Assembly: GCA_041481445.1 (NCBI GenBank)
Contig: JBGPBV010000228.1
Span: forward strand, 1 to 8,626
From: AA29 sp041481445
GTDB lineage: Bacteria; Acidobacteriota; Vicinamibacteria; Fen-336
DNA length: 8,626 nt
Direction of reading: 5' to 3'
Position numbers and translations under genes: made by a program. Positions within the stretch are counted from its first letter, which is position 1. Every line of letters starts with the position of its first letter. The notes under the pieces were generated by a model. That model made no database searches. It saw nothing but the letters and a program-made list of their open reading frames with translations, and had not been told where the DNA came from. This document shows positions 1 to 5,812 of this stretch, one piece after another.

Positions 1-150
1 CGCGTCATCGAGCGTTGCCTGGAGCCTGACCCCGCGCTCCGACCGTCTTCTGCACTCTCCGTCGCGGCGGCGCTGCCGGGCGGGGATCCGCTGGCCGCGG
101 CGCTGGCCGCGGGAGAGACGCCGTCGCCGGAGCTGGTGGCTGCCGCGGGA
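1..150 (+). repeat. Direct repeat, copy A (end of kinase domain of gene 1)
   Basis: Positions 1-140 are identical to 2648-2787. With a single mismatch at 141, the match continues to about 151. Beyond that the paralogues diverge sharply. The repeat touches the window edge, so its upstream limit is unknown. It encodes the last kinase helix and the linker before the transmembrane helix. Confidence 0.97.
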
Positions 151-1707
151 GGGCCGGGAGGGCTTCGACCTGCGGTCGCCCTCGCGTGTCTCGCGGCGGT
201 AGTGGCCGGTATCGCTCTCGTCGCGCGGGTGGCTGACCTCGCGGCGCCGTTCTACCTCGACGTCGACAAGCCGCCGGAAGTGCTGGTGAACGAGGCGGAG
301 CGGATCCTGGCGGACCTCGGCTCCGCACCAGCGCCGGCCGACCGCGCCCACGGGTTCGTGCGCGAGGGCAAGACGCCCGGTCCAAAGCGACTCGTCTTCT
401 GGTATCGGCGGAGCCCGCGGTCCTTGTCCGAGGGACGACGGATCGGCGGCTTCCTGTCCTTGACGGACCCGCCCCAGATCGTCCCGGGCATGGTGGGGAT
501 GCGGCTCGACCCCAGTGGGTTGCTCCTCGAGTACGTTCGGGTTCCCGGCCAGGACGAGGCGCCATCGACGCCTCCGCACTGGCCGGCGATCCTCCTGCGG
601 GCCGGGCTGGATCCGACGAGGGCACGCGCCGCCGCCCCGGTGGCGACTCCTCCCGTTTTCGGAGACGAGCGCCACGCCTGGGATGCCGAGGGTGCGAGCG
701 GTCCGATACGAGTCGAGGCCGCCTCGCTCAAAGGCACACCCGTGTGGTTCCGTGTGCAGCATTCGAGAGCCCCGAGCGACGATGAGCGTTCCCTTCCACC
801 GTTCATCCCGTACGTCATCCTGACCACGCTCGCTCTGGCGATGGCGCTTGCCTACCGCAATCTGCGCACCGGCCGAGCAGACCGTGAGGGAGCGGGCCGG
901 CTTGCCGTCCTCTTCGCGTCCGTTACGACCCTCGGCAACATTCTGCAGGAGCCGCGCGGGCTCGTTCCGCCGCTCCTGTTGACCGGTGTCACACATGCCC
1001 TCTTCGCCGCGGTCATCTATTCGGGTTCCTACCTCGCGCTCGAGCCCCTGGTCCGGCGCCGGTGGCCTGACGCGCTGGTCTCATGGACCCGGCTGCTGCG
1101 AGGCCGTACGCTCGATCCGCTGGTCGGGCGCGACCTGCTGATCGGCGTCCTCGGCGGCATCGCGATCACCCTCGCCTCTCACGCGGGTAGCTGGGGCGAT
1201 GGATCCGGGGACCGCTGGTCGGCCACCCCCAGGCTGCTGGCTGGGGGATGGTCGGCCGTCGGCGCGACCCTTGAGAATTGCGGCATCGGCGTCGGTGTCT
1301 CCCTGTTCGTGCTCACGATCCTGGCGTTCTGCCGGCAGCTCTTGCGCCGGACCTGGGCGGCCGCGCTGGCGACCTTCGGCGTGTGCCTCCTGGTCTTCGT
1401 ACAGCGAGTCCCCGACAGCCTGTGGACCGTTGCCTCCCTGGCGCTTTGGGGCGTCACCTGGGTCGTGCTCCTCGTCCGGCCAGGTCTGCTCGCCGGAGCA
1501 ACCGCGTTGATCGTCACGCTCTTTCTGGGCAACGTGCTGATGACGACGCACCTCGGCGCCTGGTACGCGGACTCCGCCGTTTGCGGGATCCTCGCGACCG
1601 TGGCCCTGGCCGGTTGGGGCTTCAAGGCCGCCCTCGGCGGCCGGCGTCTGTTCGGCAGCGCGGCCAGCGGGGGCCGCCTGAATGGTCCGGTGAGGCATGA
1701 CGCCTGA
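1..1707 (+). CDS. Membrane serine/threonine kinase paralogue, 5'-truncated by the window edge
   Basis: The open frame runs from the first base, so the start and most of the kinase domain lie outside the window; 568 codons plus TGA are visible. The first 25 residues are the end of a PknB-type kinase domain (CLEPDPALRPSS, with the conserved subdomain XI Arg). A linker ends near residue 55, then comes a transmembrane helix (about 57-78) and a probable periplasmic region of about 185 residues with blocks FYLDVDKP, EAERILADL, REGKTPGP, RLVFWYR and PPVFGDERHAWD. The rest is polytopic membrane sequence with about eight hydrophobic segments and the motif LEPLVRRRWPDALVSWTRLL. Every block recurs in the next gene, so the two are paralogues. 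A GTG at 136 could be taken as a start, but the upstream codons match gene 2's kinase domain, so 136 is internal. The stop overlaps the next start by 11 nt, indicating an operon with translational coupling. Role inferred: envelope-signal kinase; ligand and substrates unknown. Confidence 0.88.
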   Translation, partial: RVIERCLEPDPALRPSSALSVAAALPGGDPLAAALAAGETPSPELVAAAGGPGGLRPAVALACLAAVVAGIALVARVADLAAPFYLDVDKPPEVLVNEAERILADLGSAPAPADRAHGFVREGKTPGPKRLVFWYRRSPRSLSEGRRIGGFLSLTDPPQIVPGMVGMRLDPSGLLLEYVRVPGQDEAPSTPPHWPAILLRAGLDPTRARAAAPVATPPVFGDERHAWDAEGASGPIRVEAASLKGTPVWFRVQHSRAPSDDERSLPPFIPYVILTTLALAMALAYRNLRTGRADREGAGRLAVLFASVTTLGNILQEPRGLVPPLLLTGVTHALFAAVIYSGSYLALEPLVRRRWPDALVSWTRLLRGRTLDPLVGRDLLIGVLGGIAITLASHAGSWGDGSGDRWSATPRLLAGGWSAVGATLENCGIGVGVSLFVLTILAFCRQLLRRTWAAALATFGVCLLVFVQRVPDSLWTVASLALWGVTWVVLLVRPGLLAGATALIVTLFLGNVLMTTHLGAWYADSAVCGILATVALAGWGFKAALGGRRLFGSAASGGRLNGPVRHDA

Positions 1708-1710
1708 GCG
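1684..1710 (+). repeat. 27-bp junction repeat, copy A (gene 1 end / gene 2 start)
   Basis: Exact 27-base match to 4299-4325. It contains the GGTCCGGTGAGGC leader and the ATGACGCCTGAGCG that encodes MTPER. It is the boundary of the tandem kinase unit. Confidence 0.96.
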
Positions 1711-4315
1711 ATGGCGGGAGATCACGGGCGCCTTCCACGGTGCTATGGCGCGCGAGGTGGCCCATCGCGGCGCGTTCCTGGATCAGGTCTGCGCGGGAGA
1801 CGCCGCGTTACGGGCCGAGGTGGACGCCATGCTGGCCGCGCACCGGGGCGCGGGCCGATTCGGCGATGCCCCCCTCGTCTCCTCGGAAGACCTGCGACGC
1901 CTGGAACGCGAGTCTTCCGGGCTCCCCACGCGGGAAGGCCCGCCCTCGGGGCCACAAGGACCGGCCTTCCTCCCCGGCACCGTGCTCGCCCGGCGCTACC
2001 GCATCGTGGCGCCGCTGGGCCGCGGCGGAATGGGCGTCGTGTACCGGGCCGACGACCTGAAGCTCGGACAACCGGTCGCCCTCAAGTTTCTTCCCGCTGC
2101 CCTGCGCCGAGACGACGATCGGAGGAAGCGTCTCCGCGACGAAGTCAAGCTGGCGCGCCTCGTGGCTCACCCCAACGTCTGCCGGGTGTGGGACGTGGTC
2201 GAGTCCGGCGGCCACGAGTTCCTGGCCATGGAGTACGTGGACGGCGAGGACCTGGCCTCGCTCCTGCGCCGGATCGGCCGCCTTCCGCAGGACCGGGCGG
2301 TGCGCATGGGCCGGGAGCTGTGCGCGGGCCTCGGCGCCGTGCACGACCAGGGTCTCCTGCACCGCGACCTCAAGCCCGCGAACGTGATGGTGGACGGGCG
2401 CGGCCGCGTGCGTCTCGCCGACTTCGGCCTGGCTGCCGTCGCCGAACACGTCGCGGGCGCGGACATCCGGTCGGGCACGCCCGCGTACATGTCTCCCGAG
2501 CAGCGGGAGGGCCGGGAGGTCACGGTCAGGAGCGACGTCTACGCGCTCGGCCTCGTGCTCTACGAAATCTTCACCGGGCAGCCGGCACGGCCCGAGGAGC
2601 ACCGAACCCCTTCGAGCCAGGTCAGGGACCTGGACCCGGTCATCGATCGCGTCATCGAGCGTTGCCTGGAGCCTGACCCCGCGCTCCGACCGTCTTCTGC
2701 ACTCTCCGTCGCGGCGGCGCTGCCGGGCGGGGATCCGCTGGCCGCGGCGCTGGCCGCGGGAGAGACGCCGTCGCCGGAGCTGGTGGCCGCCGCGGGAGAA
2801 AAGGGTGGGCTGCGCACCCCCGTCGCCCTCGCCTGTCTCGCGGCCGTCGTGGCCGGCATCGCTCTCGTCGCTTGGGTGGCAGACCGCGTCTCACCGTTCT
2901 ACCTCGACCTCGACAAGCCGCGCGAAGTCCTGGCCTACGAGGCGGAGCGCATCCTGGCCGACCTCGCCACCGCCCCTCCGGCGGCCGACCACGCCTACGG
3001 CTTCGTGCGCGAGGGCAAGACGCCAGGCCCGCGAAGGCTCGTCTTCTGGTATCGGCAGAGCCCGAGCTCCCTGGCCGAAGGAGGTCCACCTTCCTTCACC
3101 GTGCCCCCTCCCACCGTCCCCGGCATGGCGGGCGTGCGACTCGACGCTCACGGCGCGCTCATCGAATACATCCGGGCTCCTGCCCCGGACCAAACTCCGT
3201 CGGGCCCTCCGGACTGGCCGGCCCTGTTGCGGCGGGCCGGGCTGGACCCCACTGCGGCACGCGCGGCCACGCCCGCCGCGACTCCTCCGGTATTCGGCGA
3301 CGAGCGCCACGCCTGGGACTTCGACGTGGCCGGCGGGCCGGTTCATGCCGAGGCAGCCTCGTGGCGCGGCCGGCCCGTCTGGTTCCACGCCGGGGCCGGG
3401 GCGGGAGCCCCCGCCGCGGGAACCGCGGGCTCCCGATTGCCAGATTACGTCAACCTCGCCTTGGTCGCCGTTGCCATCGGGCTCGCCTATCACCACCTGC
3501 GGATCGGCCGGGGAGACCGTGACGGCGCACGTCGGATCGCTCTCTTTGCCATGTCCTGCTATGCCGCCGGCAACCTCCTGCAAGAGCCGCGCTGGATCGA
3601 ATGGCCGCTCCTGTGGCGGGGCCTCGGGGACATCGCGATCATGACGCTCGGCGGCTGGAGCGCCTACCTCGCTCTCGAGCCGCTCGTTCGGCGCCGCTGG
3701 CCGGATACGTTGGTCTCGTGGACTCGCTTGTTGCGGGGCCGCCCGCTCGACCCGCTCGTGGGCCGACACCTCCTGTTTGGCGCGTTGGGCGGCGTCGCGC
3801 TCACGCTCCTGGGTCTTTCCGGTCAGTTGCTCCGCGGTTCCGCCGACCGCTATCAAGCCGCCGCCAGCCTGCTGAACGGAGGACGGCCGGCATTCGGCGC
3901 CACGATCGTGGACTGCGCCAACGGGGTGTGGACGACCTTGTTTTTCCTGATGGTGCCGGCCCTCTCGCGACAGCTCTTGCGCAGGACCTGGGCGGCGGTG
4001 GTGGTGGGCATCGCGGTGTTCTGGGTTCTGAGCGGCTCCCCATCGAACCCGGCGGTCGCCACGATCGGAGCGCTCTGGGCGGGGCTCTACCTCGGGTTCC
4101 TCATCCGGCTGGGTCTCCTCGCGGGCGTGGCAGCGTTCGCAGTCTTCCTGTTCCTCCGCGACGTGCTGATGACGACCCACCTCGGCGCCTGGTACGCGGA
4201 CTCCGCCGTCTTCGGCATCCTCGCGACCCTGGCCGTGGCCGCCTGGGGCTTCAAGGCCGCCCTCGGCGGACGGCAACTGTTCAGCCACGCGCGGCGCGGG
4301 TCCGGTGAGGCATGA
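1697..4315 (+). CDS. PknB-type transmembrane serine/threonine protein kinase with polytopic C-terminus
   Basis: Complete, 872 aa. Residues 1-75 form a helical N-terminal region (MTPERWREITGAFHGAM...). The kinase domain, about 100-340, has all key residues: glycine loop LGRGGMGVVY (107-116), VALK with Lys130, alpha-C Glu149, HRDLKPAN (222-229, catalytic Asp224), DFG (242-244), SPE (266-268), Asp280 and Arg331. It should be active. One transmembrane helix (374-394) leads to a probable periplasmic domain (about 397-580), then eight or nine hydrophobic segments to the C-terminus. The bipartite sensor has no function I recognise. The ATG at 1697 is chosen because MTPERW is the usual opening of this kinase type and because it overlaps the previous stop; the only purine-rich stretch (GGTGAGG) is unusually close, which suits coupling. 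The gene is the downstream member of a tandem pair, with a 150/151-nt match to gene 1 at the kinase end. Its TGA overlaps an ATG (ATGA) that opens a vestigial copy. Confidence 0.95.
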   Translation: MTPERWREITGAFHGAMAREVAHRGAFLDQVCAGDAALRAEVDAMLAAHRGAGRFGDAPLVSSEDLRRLERESSGLPTREGPPSGPQGPAFLPGTVLARRYRIVAPLGRGGMGVVYRADDLKLGQPVALKFLPAALRRDDDRRKRLRDEVKLARLVAHPNVCRVWDVVESGGHEFLAMEYVDGEDLASLLRRIGRLPQDRAVRMGRELCAGLGAVHDQGLLHRDLKPANVMVDGRGRVRLADFGLAAVAEHVAGADIRSGTPAYMSPEQREGREVTVRSDVYALGLVLYEIFTGQPARPEEHRTPSSQVRDLDPVIDRVIERCLEPDPALRPSSALSVAAALPGGDPLAAALAAGETPSPELVAAAGEKGGLRTPVALACLAAVVAGIALVAWVADRVSPFYLDLDKPREVLAYEAERILADLATAPPAADHAYGFVREGKTPGPRRLVFWYRQSPSSLAEGGPPSFTVPPPTVPGMAGVRLDAHGALIEYIRAPAPDQTPSGPPDWPALLRRAGLDPTAARAATPAATPPVFGDERHAWDFDVAGGPVHAEAASWRGRPVWFHAGAGAGAPAAGTAGSRLPDYVNLALVAVAIGLAYHHLRIGRGDRDGARRIALFAMSCYAAGNLLQEPRWIEWPLLWRGLGDIAIMTLGGWSAYLALEPLVRRRWPDTLVSWTRLLRGRPLDPLVGRHLLFGALGGVALTLLGLSGQLLRGSADRYQAAASLLNGGRPAFGATIVDCANGVWTTLFFLMVPALSRQLLRRTWAAVVVGIAVFWVLSGSPSNPAVATIGALWAGLYLGFLIRLGLLAGVAAFAVFLFLRDVLMTTHLGAWYADSAVFGILATLAVAAWGFKAALGGRQLFSHARRGSGEA
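2648..2797 (+). repeat. Direct repeat, copy B (end of kinase domain of gene 2)
   Basis: Partner of positions 1-150, offset 2,647 nt, 149 of 150 bases identical. The near-identity stops at the linker (gene 1 continues GGPGGLRP, gene 2 EKGGLRTP). This suggests recent duplication or gene conversion confined to the kinase part. Confidence 0.97.
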
Positions 4316-4325
4316 CGCCTGAGCG
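4299..4325 (+). repeat. 27-bp junction repeat, copy B (gene 2 end / array edge)
   Basis: Exact match to 1684-1710, offset 2,615 nt. In copy A the sequence runs on into a full kinase gene. Here the similarity ends after 4325 and unrelated sequence, the broken AbiEii-like gene, begins. It marks the right edge of the kinase array. Confidence 0.95.
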
Positions 4326-4332
4326 CCCGTAA
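4312..4332 (+). pseudogene. Vestigial start of a third kinase copy (six codons, MTPERP-stop)
   Basis: The ATG at 4312 overlaps the stop of the complete kinase gene as ATGA. It is followed by ACG CCT GAG CG, exactly the opening of the complete kinase, then by CCC GTA A, which closes the frame at 4330-4332. The upstream leader is also identical to the one before gene 2. I read this as the stub left when a third unit was lost or never completed. The alternative is that the 27 bp is simply a duplication endpoint. It is too short to be a working gene. Confidence 0.6.
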
Positions 4333-4660
4333 GGCGATGCTCCGGTCACGACGCTCGACTCCGCCGAAAGGGATGATGTCGACGCGCTGATCCCCGACCA
4401 CAGGCGATGCGCTGGACCGTCGGCCGTGAACGCTCCCGAGGCGACGAGGGCCTCCTGCGCGCGACGAACGTAACCCAATCGGGCACGGCGAGCGCCAGGT
4501 CCATGTCCTCCGTGGCTCGCTGTGGTTCCACGCCATGCGCGTGAACGAGGAGGACGTCACGAGCCGCGGCTCCGACCAGGACAAGTGGTATGTCTCCGAT
4601 TGCCTTGCGCACGGCTGAAAGGAGCCGGGCGAGAGGCTGCAGGGCGGCGCGGTCAGCCAA
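4326..4660 (-). pseudogene. Broken AbiEii-like nucleotidyltransferase toxin gene, frameshifted and 3'-truncated
   Basis: Three consecutive minus-strand frames each carry a piece of one protein. Frame 1 (about 4660-4466) gives VRKAIGDIPLVLVGAAARDV, then RATEDMDLALAVPDW, with the nucleotidyltransferase Gly motif and the Asp-x-Asp pair (bases 4499-4507). Frame 2 (about 4466-4398) gives RRAQEALVASGAFTADG...HRLW. Frame 3 (about 4395-4333) gives QRVDIIPFGGVERRDRSIA. Joined in order they read like the AbiEii toxin family (COG4849 type, from memory). Frame changes fall near 4460-4478 and 4395-4405. A third may follow SIA, since the second frame resumes with SPYGRSGVM. Only about 110 codons remain against a usual 200 or more, and the rest is replaced by the kinase-array repeat. 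The likely start is a TTG at 4660, overlapping the antitoxin stop by 8 nt; no Shine-Dalgarno is seen. It is the downstream partner of the antitoxin gene and almost certainly inactive. Confidence 0.82.
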
Positions 4661-5669
4661 GTCGAGCGAGGAGCGGGCCACGCAGGAGTTGCGCAGTCTC
4701 GAGGCAGCGAGCATCGCCGGTCGCGAGGAGATCGGCGTAGACCAGAAGCGCCGGCGTGAGGCGAGGCTTTTCGCCGGGGAACGCCCAGAACCGACGCCTG
4801 AATTCGACGTTGCCCTCGGCATCCGCTCTGAGGCGCAATTTCACGATGACCTTGGGGTCAATGGCCTTGGTATAGAACGTGGCCGTCCCGGGTCGCAGGT
4901 GGCGGGTCAGACGAGCGGCCGCGAGCTCACCGCCAACAAGCAGGTCCTCTTGCCATTTGATCGTGCGGGCGTAAAGAGCTTCGATGTCGCCGCGGAATCG
5001 ACCAAGCAGGAGTCGAGGCCGCAGCGTTCGTGCATACGCTTCGGTCCACTGGTCGAAAAGGCGCTCACCGTTGACGAGACGGCGCCGGCCACCGACCTTG
5101 GCAACGTATCCGAGGCCAGGCAGCTCTGCCATCACCCAGCCGACGGTGCCATGGGCGACCCCGGCGGCGACGGCGATCTCCCGATAGGGCCGGCCAACAA
5201 GCTCGGGCCGAGCCAGCAGGGCGAAGAGAACCTGCAGGCCTGTCGCCTGGAAAGCGCGACCGCGTCCGGGGATGGTCTGCTGACCTGCTGGGCGCTGCCC
5301 CTTGACGAAAACCAACAGGGGCGGCCGGTTCAGAAAGGCGTTGCCCGCAGCATCGATGAACTCGACGCCTTTGGCCCGCAAGGCGTCAGCGAGAGGTGGC
5401 GTCACGTGGTCCGTCACGAGAAGGGGGTTTCCCTTGTGGGTCGCAAGTTGATGGGTCACGGCCCCCAGGGTTGCGGGACGTAGGCCACGCTTGACCTCGA
5501 CGACGTAGCGGATGTTGCGTCCTCCAAATCGAAGGTCGATATCGGCGTCAGCCCGGTGGGCGCCGTTCCGGACCTCCTGCCTCAGAACGCGAAAGTGCAG
5601 CCCAAGAGGCTCCATTGTCTTGAGGGCCTCGGCAAGAAGCCGCTGTTCGGGTTGAGCAATCTTGTCCAC
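4653..5669 (-). CDS. AbiEi-family antitoxin / transcriptional regulator (type IV toxin-antitoxin)
   Basis: 338 aa from GTG at 5669; an in-frame ATG at 5693 would add eight residues but lies inside the promoter. Residues about 1-125 contain DADIDLRF (Asp41, 43, 45) and VVEVK (Glu58, Lys60), a PD-(D/E)xK-like pattern, then VEFIDAAGNAFLNRPP, which I recall as conserved in this family. Residues about 140-215 look like a winged helix (REIAVAAGVAHGTVGWVMAEL, then GGRRRLVN). Residues about 225-338 carry DLLVGGELAAARLT, RRFWAFPGE and LLVYADLLATGDARC, matching the AbiEi C-terminal region (COG4861 type). Known AbiEi proteins repress their own operon and neutralise the AbiEii nucleotidyltransferase. The broken AbiEii-like gene directly downstream supports the identity. 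The frame is intact with no missing motif, so the protein may persist as an orphan DNA-binding regulator. Family assignment rests on motif memory and gene pairing. Confidence 0.86.
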   Translation of the reverse strand: MDKIAQPEQRLLAEALKTMEPLGLHFRVLRQEVRNGAHRADADIDLRFGGRNIRYVVEVKRGLRPATLGAVTHQLATHKGNPLLVTDHVTPPLADALRAKGVEFIDAAGNAFLNRPPLLVFVKGQRPAGQQTIPGRGRAFQATGLQVLFALLARPELVGRPYREIAVAAGVAHGTVGWVMAELPGLGYVAKVGGRRRLVNGERLFDQWTEAYARTLRPRLLLGRFRGDIEALYARTIKWQEDLLVGGELAAARLTRHLRPGTATFYTKAIDPKVIVKLRLRADAEGNVEFRRRFWAFPGEKPRLTPALLVYADLLATGDARCLETAQLLRGPLLARLG

Positions 5670-5715
5670 TGAAAGGCATTGTCCATGCCACATGGACAGA
5701 TGTCAATCGTGGACA
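5663..5715. promoter_or_regulatory. Nested palindromic operator, four TGTCCA half-sites
   Basis: Half-sites on the plus strand: TGTCCA at 5663-5668 and 5680-5685, TGGACA at 5693-5698 and 5710-5715. Inner arms are TGTCCATG/CATGGACA (8 bp, 3-nt centre). Outer arms are TGTCCAC/GTGGACA (7 bp). Both pairs share one centre, 5689, with 17 nt between the inner and outer half-site on each side. The array spans the -35, the spacer, the -10 and the GTG start. AbiEi proteins are known to bind inverted repeats in their own promoter, so this is the expected autoregulatory site. Direct binding is inferred. Confidence 0.75.
5678..5706 (-). promoter_or_regulatory. Sigma-70-type promoter of the AbiEi gene
   Basis: On the minus strand, TTGACA (5706-5701, perfect -35) is followed by a 17-nt spacer and GACAAT (5683-5678, 4/6 match to the -10 consensus). 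Initiation 7-9 nt after the -10 falls at 5671-5669, on or next to the GTG codon at 5669. A leaderless transcript is therefore predicted, which agrees with the lack of a Shine-Dalgarno sequence there. The in-frame ATG at 5693 lies in the spacer and could not be translated from this promoter. Confidence 0.7.
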
Positions 5716-5812
5716 GGCCCTGCTGAGGCGGTCTTCACTTCACCGACACGCGAATGCGTGAATGGCGGAAGAACCATAAGGTCTTTACATTCATGCGCCC
5801 TGCAGGAGTTCC

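Noticed and set aside
1226..1247. CCCCCAG...CTGGGGG inverted repeat inside the first kinase gene
   Set aside because: A 7-bp stem within conserved coding sequence, absent at the matching place in the paralogue and with no T-run. Probably chance in GC-rich DNA.
1711..2676. Long plus-strand frame overlapping the start of the second kinase
   Set aside because: It is an Arg/Gly/Pro-rich out-of-frame product. The kinase frame has every catalytic motif.
2891..4288. 465-codon minus-strand frame opposite the second kinase
   Set aside because: The product is a charged, Glu/Arg/Gly-rich shadow without motifs. The plus strand encodes membrane segments conserved in the paralogue.
4590..5483. 297-codon plus-strand frame opposite the antitoxin gene
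   Set aside because: It is antisense to a gene with recognisable family motifs and its own promoter, and its product shows no domain.
5747..5760. CACGC-gaat-GCGTG hairpin between the pectate lyase and antitoxin genes, considered as a terminator
   Set aside because: The stem is only 5 bp and no U-tract follows on the minus strand, so an intrinsic terminator cannot be supported.
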